A DNA stretch of 64,000 nt from JAFARZ01 sp035651595 (GTDB taxonomy: Bacteria; Actinomycetota; Actinomycetes; Streptosporangiales; Streptosporangiaceae). Both the position numbers and the translations under genes were made by a program. Of the stretch, positions 17,318 to 25,914 are shown piece by piece. The notes under the pieces were generated by a model. That model worked only from the letters and a program-made list of their open reading frames with translations, made no database searches and had not been told where the DNA came from. Positions within the stretch are counted from its first letter, which is position 1. Each line of letters begins with the position of its first letter. The stretch lies in contig DASRFJ010000277.1 of NCBI GenBank assembly GCA_035651595.1, positions 10,264 to 74,263 of the forward strand, in the 5' to 3' direction.

Positions 17318-17390
17318 TGTTGGCGCGGACTGAGCGGGCGGGTGTTGGCGCGGACTGAGCGGGCGGGGGTGCGCGCGGACTGGGCGGGTG
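17318..17390. repeat. 25-bp G-rich tandem repeat
   Basis: Two near-exact 25-bp units starting TGTTGGCGCGGACTGAGCGG (17318 and 17343) and a degraded third unit. The repeats lie in the 360-bp non-coding spacer before the chitinase gene. Confidence 0.8.
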
Positions 17391-17545
17391 GCGTTGGCGC
17401 GCGCGGCCTGAGCGGGTTTGCGCGGCCGGGGTGCGCGAGATGCCGCGAGTAGACGTTGTTCCGGAATGCCTGGCGAGAATGGCTGGAAAGTTGCGGAAAG
17501 CGGGCGTTTAGTATGCCGGAGTTTTGGGGATATGTGTTAACAATT

Positions 17546-17570
17546 ACTAATAGTAAACTTTCCTATTAGT
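17546..17570. promoter_or_regulatory. candidate operator in the chitinase promoter region
   Basis: Perfect inverted repeat ACTAATAG-N9-CTATTAGT, with TAAACTTTC in the centre, 43 bp upstream of the chitinase ATG in an otherwise AT-rich patch. The sequence AAACTTTC-TATT recurs upstream of the alpha-galactosidase gene (near 21118), which suggests shared control by a sugar-responsive repressor. The regulator is not identified. Confidence 0.6.
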
Positions 17571-17612
17571 TTTGGGGAGCACCGTACCACCGCCCGCCTT
17601 ACCGGAGGTCAC

Positions 17613-19316
17613 ATGAGACCTGTCACGCCACTTCGGGTGCTCTGCCTGCTTGTCCCGGCGGCACTGCTCGCCCTGGGGACCCACACCAGCGCCGCTAACG
17701 CCCAGACCAACCTGCTCACCAACGGCAGTTTCAGCACCGGCAACACCGCCGGCTGGACCTGCTCATCCGGCGACAGGGTGGTGACCTCGCCAACCTTTTC
17801 CGGCGCCGCCTTCGCGCTCGCCGGCACGCCGACCGGCAGCGACGACGCCCAGTGCAGTCAGGTCGTCAGCGTGCAGCCGAACTCCGCCTACACGCTGACC
17901 GGGTTTGTGGAGGGCGACTATGTCTTCCTCGGCGACAGCGGGACCGGGAGCAGCGACACCAACGCGTGGACGCCGGCGGCGTCGTCGTGGACCGAGCTGT
18001 CGACCAGCTTCACCACCGGCTCGTCAACCACCAGCGTGACCATCTACATCCACGGCTGGTACGCGCAGCCCACGTTCGACGCTGACGCGCTGACGCTCAC
18101 CGGGCCTGCGGGCAGCGGCGGGGGCGGAGGCGGCGGCACCGCGCCGGCCGCACCGACTGGATTGACCGTTACCGGCACCACCTCGTCCTCGGTGTCCCTG
18201 TCCTGGACCGCCCCATCCGGGCCGGTCAGCGGCTACGACGTGTTCCAGAACGGCAGCCAGGTCGCGAGCGTCACCGGCACCAGCGACACGGTCTCCGGGC
18301 TGGCCGCGTCGACGACGTACACGTTCTCCGTCGCCGCGTTCAACTCGGTCGGCCAGTCGCCGCAGTCCAGCCACGTCAGCGCCACCACGTCGTCCTCCGG
18401 CGGCGGAGGCGGCGGAGGCGGGCTGCCCGCGCACGTGCTGATGGGCTACTGGCAGGACTTCACCAATGGCGCCAAACCGCTCACCCTGGCCGCGGTGCCG
18501 AGCAGCTACAACATCGTCGCGGTCGCGTTCGGCAACTCCGACAGCACTCCCGGGCAGGTCACGTTCAGCCTCGACTCGGGCCTGTCGTCCGCGCTCGGCG
18601 GTTACACCCAGGCCCAGTTCATCAGCGACATCAAGACGCTACAGTCCCGCGGCCAGAAGGTCATCTTGTCCGTCGGCGGCCAGAACGGCACGATCAGCGT
18701 CAGCGACTCGACCAGTGCGGGCAACTTCGCCAGCAGCGTCGACGCCATCATCAAGCAGTACGGATTCAACGGCGTGGACATCGACCTGGAGAACGGCGTC
18801 AACCCGCAGTTCATGGCCTCCGCGCTCGAGCAACTGGAGAGCGACGTCGGCTCCAGCTTGATCATCACGCTCGCGCCGCAGACCGTGGATACGCAGTCCA
18901 CCGGGAACGATTACCTCGCACTGGCGCTGAACATCAAGTCCATCCTCACCATGATCAATACCCAGTACTACAACTCGGGCTCGATGAACGGCTGCGACGG
19001 CAACGTCTACTCCGAGAGCACCGAGAACTTCATGACCGCGCTCGCCTGCACGGAGCTTCAGAGCGGGCTGTCCGCGTCGCAGGTCGGGCTCGGGCTGCCC
19101 GCATCGCCGTCGGCGGCAGGCAGCGGGTACGTGTCGCCGTCGCTGGTGAACAGCGCGCTGGACTGCCTTGCCGCGCGGACGAACTGCGGCAGCTTCGTCC
19201 CGTCCACCTCCTACCCCGGAATCCGCGGCGTGATGACGTGGTCCATCAACTGGGACGCGTCCAACGGTTACAACTTCGCCGGTACGGTGGCGCCTCACCT
19301 GGCAACGCTGCCGTGA
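17613..19316 (+). CDS. secreted GH18 chitinase with CBM and FnIII domain
   Basis: A 567-residue exported enzyme that hydrolyses beta-1,4-N-acetylglucosamine chains. Order: signal peptide (about 1-31, ANAQ cleavage), N-terminal carbohydrate-binding module (32-165, NLLTNGSFSTGNTAGWTCSS), Gly-rich linker, FnIII domain (178-260, PTGLTVTGTTSSSVSLSW), Gly linker, and a GH18 domain from about 273. The catalytic motif is FNGVDIDLENG, with the DxDxE triad intact; the barrel ends MTWSINWDASNGYNF. This is the domain order of streptomycete chitinases. It is convergent with the alpha-galactosidase gene. Confidence 0.94.
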   Translation: MRPVTPLRVLCLLVPAALLALGTHTSAANAQTNLLTNGSFSTGNTAGWTCSSGDRVVTSPTFSGAAFALAGTPTGSDDAQCSQVVSVQPNSAYTLTGFVEGDYVFLGDSGTGSSDTNAWTPAASSWTELSTSFTTGSSTTSVTIYIHGWYAQPTFDADALTLTGPAGSGGGGGGGTAPAAPTGLTVTGTTSSSVSLSWTAPSGPVSGYDVFQNGSQVASVTGTSDTVSGLAASTTYTFSVAAFNSVGQSPQSSHVSATTSSSGGGGGGGGLPAHVLMGYWQDFTNGAKPLTLAAVPSSYNIVAVAFGNSDSTPGQVTFSLDSGLSSALGGYTQAQFISDIKTLQSRGQKVILSVGGQNGTISVSDSTSAGNFASSVDAIIKQYGFNGVDIDLENGVNPQFMASALEQLESDVGSSLIITLAPQTVDTQSTGNDYLALALNIKSILTMINTQYYNSGSMNGCDGNVYSESTENFMTALACTELQSGLSASQVGLGLPASPSAAGSGYVSPSLVNSALDCLAARTNCGSFVPSTSYPGIRGVMTWSINWDASNGYNFAGTVAPHLATLP

Positions 19317-19322
19317 CGAAGG

Positions 19323-19353
19323 CGAGGCCGCCCCGGGATCCGGGGCGGCCTCG
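19323..19353. terminator. bidirectional terminator between chitinase and alpha-galactosidase
   Basis: Perfect 13-bp stem CGAGGCCGCCCCG / CGGGGCGGCCTCG with loop GGATC, midway between two convergent stop codons (19316 and 19366). Confidence 0.85.
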
Positions 19354-19365
19354 CGGGTCCGCACG

Positions 19366-21084
19366 CTAACCGGAGACGGTGATCTCCGACAGGTCCGGCG
19401 CGTACGCGGCATTGTTGTAGAACTTGATCGTGTTCGTCCCCGCCCGCAGGCTCACCGTTATCGTGCGGGTCACCGGGTACTGCCAGTTCACGCCGGTGAG
19501 CGCGACCGCGGTGCCGGTGCCCCCGTTGACGGACACGTCGAAGGTGCGGGATCCGTCGAGACAGTAGACGATCGTGAGCGAGTAGGCACCCGCGCTCGTC
19601 TCGCTGATGTTGTTGACCGTGACGTAGTTGGCGGCGCCGTTTCCGATGAAGCCGACCTTCTCGCCGTTCGCGCAGCCGGAGCAGGCGGCGACCTTGGCCG
19701 CGCCCGCGATCGTGTTGCCGGCCGCGTTGGCCTCGATCGTGGCGCTGTGGCTGGGCACAATCCGCAGCAGCTGGACCGCGCCCGCGCCGAGCGTGACGCT
19801 GTAGCTGCCGCTGACCGTGCCAGCCGACGCGCCAGTCCACAGGTTCGTCGCCGTACCGGTGCCGGACAGGCCGGCGCTGACCAAGTTCACCGTGTCGGTC
19901 TGGCTCGCGGTGCCGCTGAAGTTGAACAAGCCGAGGATGATATCGCCGTTCGGCTCGGTCTTTACGAAGACCTGGTCATTGCCGCTGTTCACGATCCGGG
20001 TAGCGTCGATGCCGTCCTGGTCGACCCCGATGACCCGACTGTTCTTCAGGTAGCTCACGTCGGTCGAATTGAGGTTCGTGAGATCGGCATTGATCACCAG
20101 CGGCGAGGCGGCCATTGCCCACAGGCTCATCATCGACTGCTCTTCGGGCGCGGTGATGCCCTCATCGGCAGGACCGTCACCGAGCTCGATGGAGTCGTAG
20201 TCGTTGAACGCGCCCGGTCCGCCGTCCGGTGCCCAGTTCGCGACCTGGGCGAACCGGGACTGCACGTCGGACCACTTGGTGAGTGGATACGGGTTGCCGC
20301 AGTAGCACTGGATGTCGCCGCCGGTGCGCCACCCGTTTGAGTACTGCGCCCAGGTGGCGGCGTCCGCGATCGGCAGGCTGTTGGACAGCTCCAGGTGGAT
20401 CGGCCGGCCGGTCTGCTGCAGTGCCGCGGACCACGCCTCGACATCGGGGATGTCGCTGGAGCCGACGCCGTCTATCTTGACGTAGTCGGCGCCCCAGGAG
20501 GCGAGCTCGTCGGCCCACGAGTTGATGAACGCCTGCGCACCGGGCTTGGTGTAGTCGATGCCCTGCATGCCGCCGCAGTTGTAGTTGTGCTCGCTGGCGC
20601 CGTCGGCGATCTGGTTCGCGGTGTCGGAAGTGCCCTCGATCGGGGTCTTCTCCGCCACCGCCTGATCCGAGATGCCCGGCGTCACGTAGAACCCGATCTT
20701 CTCGCCGAGGCTGTGCACGTAGTTCGCGACGACCTCGAGGCCGGGGACACCGTTCACCGTGGGGAACTTAGCCGGGTCGGTCACCCAGCGGCCGAACTGA
20801 TCCACGGCCGGGCCCTGGCTGCCCGGGCATTCGTAGTAGAAGTCGTCGACGTTGACGTAGTTGTAGCCGGCCGCGAGCAGCCCGCTGCTCTTCAGCGCGG
20901 CGGCCTGAGCCTCCACGTTCGCGGCGGTCGGGCCGCGGCCGATGACGTTCCAGGTGCTCCAGCCCAAGAGCGGGGTCAGCCCGACCCCGTTGCTCTCGGC
21001 CCGGGCCGGGACCGTGGCCACGGTGAGCGCCGCGGCCGCGGAGACCACGGCGACGGCCGCCGTGAGCAGGCATTTAACGCGCAT
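19366..21084 (-). CDS. secreted GH27 alpha-galactosidase with C-terminal CBM35-like domain
   Basis: A 572-residue exported enzyme that removes terminal alpha-galactosyl groups. Signal peptide about 1-29; GH27 barrel from LTPLLGWSTWNVIG; the nucleophile Asp is in YVKIDGVG and the acid/base Asp in GWRTGGDIQ; Cys pairs CPGS/CGGM are conserved. A beta-sandwich domain follows (LLRIVPS), and the last ~125 residues resemble CBM35 (ATIEANAAGNTIAG ... TIKFYNNAAYAPDLSEI). The ATG has GAGGAGG upstream, which supports the start. AAACTTTC-like sequence precedes it. Confidence 0.93.
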   Translation of the reverse strand: MRVKCLLTAAVAVVSAAAALTVATVPARAESNGVGLTPLLGWSTWNVIGRGPTAANVEAQAAALKSSGLLAAGYNYVNVDDFYYECPGSQGPAVDQFGRWVTDPAKFPTVNGVPGLEVVANYVHSLGEKIGFYVTPGISDQAVAEKTPIEGTSDTANQIADGASEHNYNCGGMQGIDYTKPGAQAFINSWADELASWGADYVKIDGVGSSDIPDVEAWSAALQQTGRPIHLELSNSLPIADAATWAQYSNGWRTGGDIQCYCGNPYPLTKWSDVQSRFAQVANWAPDGGPGAFNDYDSIELGDGPADEGITAPEEQSMMSLWAMAASPLVINADLTNLNSTDVSYLKNSRVIGVDQDGIDATRIVNSGNDQVFVKTEPNGDIILGLFNFSGTASQTDTVNLVSAGLSGTGTATNLWTGASAGTVSGSYSVTLGAGAVQLLRIVPSHSATIEANAAGNTIAGAAKVAACSGCANGEKVGFIGNGAANYVTVNNISETSAGAYSLTIVYCLDGSRTFDVSVNGGTGTAVALTGVNWQYPVTRTITVSLRAGTNTIKFYNNAAYAPDLSEITVSG

Positions 21085-21133
21085 GCGAACCTCCTCGGTG
21101 CGGCCCTAGGTTGTTGGAAACTTTCTTATTCGC

Positions 21134-21466
21134 TCAATTTCGGACAATATCAGCCAGGCTCGATCTTGTTAACTGGCTGGCACCGCCCACCTTTGTTGCC
21201 TCGCCGAGGATCGAGATCAGGGCGTCGACCGCCGCGGCGGCGTCGGGGCCGGCCGCCGTGACGACGACCTGCTGGCCGCTGGTCGCGCCGAGTCCCATCA
21301 CGCCGAGCACGCTCTTGGCGTCGGCGGTGCGGCCGCCGACGGTGACGGACACGGCGGAGTCGAACCGGCCGGCTGCCACCGCGAGCGCGCCGGCCGGGCG
21401 AGCGTGCAGGTCGCCGGTGAGGACGATCGTCCGCGCGAGGGCGGGCTGGTCAGAGCTTGCGAGCAT
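21134..21466 (-). CDS. HPr-like phosphocarrier protein
   Basis: A 110-residue PTS carrier, slightly longer than a typical HPr (about 88). The phosphorylated His lies in DLHARPAGALAVAA, and a Ser46-like position lies in AKSVLGVMGLG. The ATG is 16 bp inside the dhaM 3' end and GAGGAGG precedes it, so it is translationally coupled to dhaM. It should pass phosphate from Enzyme I (22690) to DhaM. The gene ends only 50 bp before the alpha-galactosidase start, which leaves a short promoter region for the latter. Confidence 0.88.
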   Translation of the reverse strand: MLASSDQPALARTIVLTGDLHARPAGALAVAAGRFDSAVSVTVGGRTADAKSVLGVMGLGATSGQQVVVTAAGPDAAAAVDALISILGEATKVGGASQLTRSSLADIVRN

Positions 21467-21848
21467 GGCGCGCCTCCTCCGCCGCGCTGGCCACCGCCTT
21501 GATATCCGCGCCGGCCGCGGCGGTGACCGTCGCGGCCACCGCGCCTTCGACGAACGGCCCGTCCGCCATGATGACCCTGCCGCTCGGGCGGTCCTCGAGC
21601 AGCGCGCGGACGGTGAGCACGGCGCTGCCGAGGTCGGACAGCACGACCACGCCGCCGCCGGCGTCCGCGTCGACTAGGCCTTGCGCCACCTTGGCGGCGC
21701 TGGTGCCGAGCGCGCCCTGCTCGGTTCCGCCGGCCGCGACGATCGGCACCGCGCCGCCGCTGACCTGACCGGCGAGGTCCGCCGTGCCGGCCGCGAGTTC
21801 GGCGCTGTGCGAGACGAGAAGGATCCCTACCAGTGGTTCGGTGTTCAT
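21450..21848 (-). CDS. dhaM: DhaM, PTS EIIA-type phosphoryl donor of dihydroxyacetone kinase
   Basis: A 132-residue protein with the DhaM EIIA (mannose-type) domain: GILLVSHSAELAAGTADLA with the phosphorylated His, VLSDLGSAVLTVRALLED, and the final ADGPFVEGAVAATV. It lacks the HPr and EI domains fused in E. coli DhaM; here these are separate proteins. It is divergent from the IclR gene, with 53 bp between the starts, in which a candidate operator lies. It passes phosphate to the ADP bound to DhaL. Confidence 0.9.
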   Translation of the reverse strand: MNTEPLVGILLVSHSAELAAGTADLAGQVSGGAVPIVAAGGTEQGALGTSAAKVAQGLVDADAGGGVVVLSDLGSAVLTVRALLEDRPSGRVIMADGPFVEGAVAATVTAAAGADIKAVASAAEEARHARKL

Positions 21849-21860
21849 CGCATATCCTGA

Positions 21861-21874
21861 ATGTTGTTCGACAT
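21861..21874. promoter_or_regulatory. candidate IclR-family operator, dhaM/iclR divergent region
   Basis: ATGTTGTTCGACAT contains the 9-mer GTTCGACAT, which also occurs within a perfect palindrome upstream of glpF (26793). The site lies between the divergent dhaM and IclR starts, so one protein could control both units and itself. Confidence 0.55.
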
Positions 21875-21901
21875 GATGGAAAGACCGGCAGAGAGGCGTG
21901 G

Positions 21902-22678
21902 ATGATCCAGTCGGTGCAGCGCGCGGCCCAGATCCTCGGGGCACTCGGTTCCGGGACGCCGCGCCTCGGCGTGACCGAAATCGCCGAGCGCGTTGGCCTG
22001 GCCAAGCCGACCGTGCACGGGCTGCTGCGGACGCTGGAGGCGCACGACCTCGTCGCGCAGGACCCGGAGACCGGGAAGTACAGCCTCGGGCCCGGTGTGT
22101 TGCAGCTCGGAAACGCGTACCTGGACGGCTCGGAGCTGCGGGCTCGGTCGCTGCGGTGGGCGGAGTCGCTGGCCCAGCGCGCCAACGAGGCGGTGTGGGT
22201 CGCGACGCTGTCCGGGTCGCGGGCCATCGTGCTGCACCACGTCTTCCGGCCCGATAACACCGTGCAGATCCTCGAGGTCGGGGCCGCCATCCCGTGGTAC
22301 GCCTGCGCACTCGGGCACGCGATCGTCGCGCACCTGCCCGAAGCCCAGCGCACCCGGCTGCTGACCGGCGACCTGCCACCGCTCACCGGCAAGACGAAGA
22401 CCTCGCGATCCGCGCTGACCCGAGCGCTCAACCAGGTGCGCCAGCGCGGGTACGCGGTGGAGGACTCCGAGGCCACGGTCGGTGACGCGGGCATCGCGGC
22501 GCCGATCATCTCCCGGGACGGCGTGGTGGCCGGCGCGATCGGCGTGGTGGGCGCGGCCGGCCGGTTGCTCGGCGACGGTCGCGACGAGCTGGTGCTTGCG
22601 GTCGGCGAGGCCGCTCGTTCGGTGTCCCGTGACCTGGGAGCGGGGCGCGGTGGCGCTGTGTTCTCCGCGCTGAGCTGA
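21902..22678 (+). CDS. IclR family transcription regulator (GylR-like)
   Basis: A 258-residue regulator. Residues 1-65 form the winged helix (VTEIAERVGLAKPTVHGLLRTL), and the rest is the IclR effector domain (ARSLRWAESLAQRANEAVWV ... GYAVEDSEATVGDAGIAAPI). It lies inside the glycerol/dihydroxyacetone cluster but on the opposite strand, convergent with ptsI (11 bp) and divergent from dhaM. Its homologue GylR controls glycerol genes in Streptomyces, so a glycerol-type effector is likely; that is inference. ATG 21902 begins the conserved sequence. Confidence 0.87.
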   Translation: MIQSVQRAAQILGALGSGTPRLGVTEIAERVGLAKPTVHGLLRTLEAHDLVAQDPETGKYSLGPGVLQLGNAYLDGSELRARSLRWAESLAQRANEAVWVATLSGSRAIVLHHVFRPDNTVQILEVGAAIPWYACALGHAIVAHLPEAQRTRLLTGDLPPLTGKTKTSRSALTRALNQVRQRGYAVEDSEATVGDAGIAAPIISRDGVVAGAIGVVGAAGRLLGDGRDELVLAVGEAARSVSRDLGAGRGGAVFSALS

Positions 22679-22689
22679 TCTCCTCCGCT

Positions 22690-24261
22690 TCATGGCTGAG
22701 CGCCCGCTATCCAGCCGGCGACCTTCGGCACCCGGGCGGCGCCGACGCTGAGCGTGCGGACACCGAGACGGAGCAGCAGTGGCAGCACTTCCGGGTCGGC
22801 GGCCGCGTCGCCGCACACGGACACCGGGATGGCGTTATCTCCGGCCGCAAGCACGACGTGCTCGATCAGTTTGAGAACCCGCGGGTCGGCGGCCAGCGCC
22901 GGTCCGGTTCGCGGGTCGGCGCGGTCGATGCCCAGGACCTCGCTGGTGAGATCGTTGGTGCCGATGGAGAAGAAGCCGACCTCGGCGGCGAAGGTTTCCG
23001 CGTTCCTGGCGGTGTCCGCCACTTCGACCATGATGCCGAGGTCGGGCGCGGTGACGTCGGCCCGGCGCGACATTTCGGCGAGCCGGCCGCGCACCCGGCG
23101 GACCTCGTCCAGCGACGTGACCATCGGTATGAGGATGGCGAGCCGGGCACGGCGCCCGGCGCGGAGGATCGCGCTCAGCTGATCGTCGAGCGCGTGCGGC
23201 GCGTCCAGCAGTGCGGTCAGGCCGTGCCTTGCGCCGGCGAGGAACGGCGGGATCTTGTCGCCGGAGAAGTCGAGCAGCCGGACGACCGCCGGGCGGCCAT
23301 CCAGTTCGGCCAGCACGGGGGTGAGCTGGGCCAGGTGTTCGGCCTCCGTCGGCCAGTTCCGTGCGCCGGTGAAGGGAATCTCGGTGCGGAGCAGGCCGAC
23401 GCCGACCGCACCACCGGAGAGGCCGAGCCTGGTCTCGGCTGCGGATGCGACGTTGCACAGCACCGTGATCGCCTGGCCGTCTCTGGCCAGGACGCCCGTT
23501 GGTTGTACCGGGTCGGGGTGAGTCTGGGGCTGGCCGGCGGTTCTGGCCGCGGCGGCTCTCAGGACCTCGACGGGCGGGTCGACGGTGACCCTGCCCGCCT
23601 CGGCGTCCAGGATCGCTTGGGTTCCGGCGGGCATCTCGAGCACCAGGGGGTCCGCGCCCGCCAGCATCGGCAGGCCTAGCCCGCGCGCGACGATCGCCGC
23701 GTGCGAGCTCGCGCCGCCACCGACCGAGACCGCGCCTGCCAGGCGTGCGCTGGTCTGGCTCGCGTCGGCCAGACGGATCAGGTCAGCCGGATCCACCTCC
23801 CTGCTGACCAGGATGAAGTTGTTGTCTGGCGGCGGGACCGCCTGGCTGTCCGCCAGCTCGGTGAGCACGGCCTCGCCTATTTGGCGGACGTCGCCGGCTC
23901 GCTGGGCGAGGTCAGGGTCGGGCAACGCGGCGAGCACCGCGGCCTGGGCGGCGACGGCGTCGCGCACCGCAGTCATGGCGTCCGCACCACCGCGCATCGC
24001 GTCGAGCACCGGCGTGACGAGCGCCGGATCGGCCGCGATCAGCGCGCCGACCTCCACGATGCCGGCCTGGGTCTGGTCGCCGCGCGCACACAGATCCGCG
24101 GCGAGGCTGGCGCGGCTGCGCGCCACCTTGGCGAACGCCGCCTCGACCTGCTGGGCGGTTGCCTTTCCGGTGGCGTTCGCGGGTGGATTCACGTGATAGA
24201 TCTCGCCAATCGCGACGCCTTCGGACACCGGCAGTCCGTGAAACTGGTGCCTTGCCGTCAT
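22690..24261 (-). CDS. ptsI: PTS Enzyme I (phosphoenolpyruvate-protein phosphotransferase)
   Basis: A 523-residue enzyme that transfers phosphate from PEP to HPr. The active His is in GGGASSHAAIVARGLGLPML, the PEP-binding region includes VGLLRTEIPFTG, PMVTSLDEVRRVR, FFSIGTNDLTSE and VSVCGDAAADP. Length is close to a general Enzyme I but the N-terminal HPr-binding domain is compact. It overlaps the dhaL stop by 4 bp (ATGA), so it belongs to the glpF-dhaK-dhaL transcript. The linkage suggests a dedicated Enzyme I for dihydroxyacetone kinase. Confidence 0.9.
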   Translation of the reverse strand: MTARHQFHGLPVSEGVAIGEIYHVNPPANATGKATAQQVEAAFAKVARSRASLAADLCARGDQTQAGIVEVGALIAADPALVTPVLDAMRGGADAMTAVRDAVAAQAAVLAALPDPDLAQRAGDVRQIGEAVLTELADSQAVPPPDNNFILVSREVDPADLIRLADASQTSARLAGAVSVGGGASSHAAIVARGLGLPMLAGADPLVLEMPAGTQAILDAEAGRVTVDPPVEVLRAAAARTAGQPQTHPDPVQPTGVLARDGQAITVLCNVASAAETRLGLSGGAVGVGLLRTEIPFTGARNWPTEAEHLAQLTPVLAELDGRPAVVRLLDFSGDKIPPFLAGARHGLTALLDAPHALDDQLSAILRAGRRARLAILIPMVTSLDEVRRVRGRLAEMSRRADVTAPDLGIMVEVADTARNAETFAAEVGFFSIGTNDLTSEVLGIDRADPRTGPALAADPRVLKLIEHVVLAAGDNAIPVSVCGDAAADPEVLPLLLRLGVRTLSVGAARVPKVAGWIAGAQP

Positions 24262-24917
24262 CGCGCTGCCCGGGCCGTCTTGGCCGTCTTGGCCGCCTCG
24301 GCCAGTGCGACGAGGATCAGCGCGGTCGACGCGGCCCCGGGGTCCTCGTGCCCGACGCTGCGCGGCCCGAGATAGCTCGCACGGCCCTTGAGCGCCTGCA
24401 TGGAGACGGTCGCCGCGGCGCCTTCCTTCGCCGCATCCGCCAGCGCGGCGAAAGCGTCGTCATCGGTGGCACCCTCCGCGACCGCCTTGCTGAAGGCCCT
24501 GGTGGCCGGCGCGAGCGCGTCGACCATCGTCTTGTCGCCTCCGCGCGCGGCACCGAGTTGCTGTACTCCGGCGAGTGCCGCCTCCAGTGCGGCGGACAGT
24601 GTGGGCAGGTCCGCGTCGGCGGCGGCACCGAGTGCCCGGCCGGCCCGGCGGAAGGCGGTGCCGTACAACGGCCCGGAGGCGCCGCCGACCTTGGCGATGA
24701 GCGCGTTGCCGGTGAGCGTCAAGATGGCGCCGGGTGCCGCCTGTCCCTCATGGTTCGCCCGGTCGAGCGCGGCTAGCACCGCGGTGAACCCGCGGGACAG
24801 GTTGCTGCCGTGATCGGCGTCGCCTACCGCCGCGTCCAGCTGGGTGAGGTGGTCGCGGTTCGCCTCGATGGCCTCGGCGGCCGACACGATCCAGGTCCGG
24901 AAGACTTCGGCGTCCAT
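24258..24917 (-). CDS. dhaL: DhaL, ADP-binding subunit of dihydroxyacetone kinase
   Basis: A 219-residue all-helical subunit that holds ADP as a cofactor phosphorylated by DhaM. The Mg/ADP-binding aspartates are in AAVGDADHGSNLSRGF; KVGGASGPLYGTAF and GDKTMVDALAPA are also characteristic. The C-terminal KTAKTARAAR tail is unusual but short. It starts 4 bp after the dhaK stop. Confidence 0.92.
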   Translation of the reverse strand: MDAEVFRTWIVSAAEAIEANRDHLTQLDAAVGDADHGSNLSRGFTAVLAALDRANHEGQAAPGAILTLTGNALIAKVGGASGPLYGTAFRRAGRALGAAADADLPTLSAALEAALAGVQQLGAARGGDKTMVDALAPATRAFSKAVAEGATDDDAFAALADAAKEGAAATVSMQALKGRASYLGPRSVGHEDPGAASTALILVALAEAAKTAKTARAAR

Positions 24918-24921
24918 GGCT

Positions 24922-25914
24922 TTAACGTCCCCAGCGCAGCGCGGGCGTTTCTACCGGCGCGTCCCACAGGCGGACCAGCGTCTCGGTGAGCCGGGTGACC
25001 GTCACCGAGAAGCCCTGCATCTCCAGGCTGGTGACGTAGTTGCCGACCAGGTTCCGCGCGATGTGCCCGCCGTTGGCCGCCAGGTACCGGCGCACCTCCT
25101 CGAACAGCACATACAGCTCAAGGAGTGGCGTGCCGCCCATGCCGTTGACCATGACCAGCAGGTCACCGTCAACGGGCTGATCGGCACGGATCGCGTCCAG
25201 CGCGATCTCGGCCAGCTCGGCGGCGGGAGCGAGCGCGGCACGGGCGCGCCCCGGCTCGCCGTGGATGCCGATGCCCAGCTCGATCTCGGTGTCGGCGAGC
25301 TCGAACGTCGGCTTGCCGGCCGCGGGAGTCGTGCACGGGCTAAGCGCGACGCCGAACGACCGGCTCCGCTCGTTGACCTCGCGGGCGATCGCGGCGACAG
25401 AGGCCAGGTCGGCGCCTTCCTCGGCCAGCGCCCCGGCTATCTTCTCCACGAAGACGGTGGCGCCGGTGCCGCGGCGGCCGGCCGTGTAAAGCGAGTCCTC
25501 CACGGCCACGTCGTCGTTCACCACGACGGAGACGACCTCGATGTGCTCGTCTTCGGCCAGTTCGGCGGCCATCTGGAAGTTGAGCACGTCACCGGTATAG
25601 TTCTTCACCACGTGCAGCACGCCCGCTCCGCCGTTGACCGCCTTCGTCGCGGCCAGCATCTGATCGGGCACCGGCGACGTGAAAACCTCCCCAGGACAGG
25701 CCGCGTCGAGCATGCCGTGGCCGACGAACCCGCCGTGCAGCGGCTCGTGACCGGAGCCGCCGCCGGAGATCAGGCCGACCTTGCCGGCCCGCGGTCCGCC
25801 GGCCCTGGTGACGATCCCGTTCGCAAGGTCGACTGACAGCTCCGGGTGCGCCGCGGCTAGGCCGCGGAGCGCGTCGGAGACGACGGTGTCCGGGCTGTTG
25901 ATCAGCTTCTTCAT
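24922..25914 (-). CDS. dhaK: DhaK, substrate-binding subunit of dihydroxyacetone kinase
   Basis: A 330-residue subunit that binds dihydroxyacetone covalently through a His. Characteristic segments are GKVGLISGGGSGHEPLHGGF, VVKNYTGDVLNFQMA, and ELGIGIHGEPGR, the last containing the hemiaminal-forming His. Its ATG overlaps the glpF stop by 4 bp. It works with DhaL (24258) and DhaM (21450). Confidence 0.94.
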   Translation of the reverse strand: MKKLINSPDTVVSDALRGLAAAHPELSVDLANGIVTRAGGPRAGKVGLISGGGSGHEPLHGGFVGHGMLDAACPGEVFTSPVPDQMLAATKAVNGGAGVLHVVKNYTGDVLNFQMAAELAEDEHIEVVSVVVNDDVAVEDSLYTAGRRGTGATVFVEKIAGALAEEGADLASVAAIAREVNERSRSFGVALSPCTTPAAGKPTFELADTEIELGIGIHGEPGRARAALAPAAELAEIALDAIRADQPVDGDLLVMVNGMGGTPLLELYVLFEEVRRYLAANGGHIARNLVGNYVTSLEMQGFSVTVTRLTETLVRLWDAPVETPALRWGR

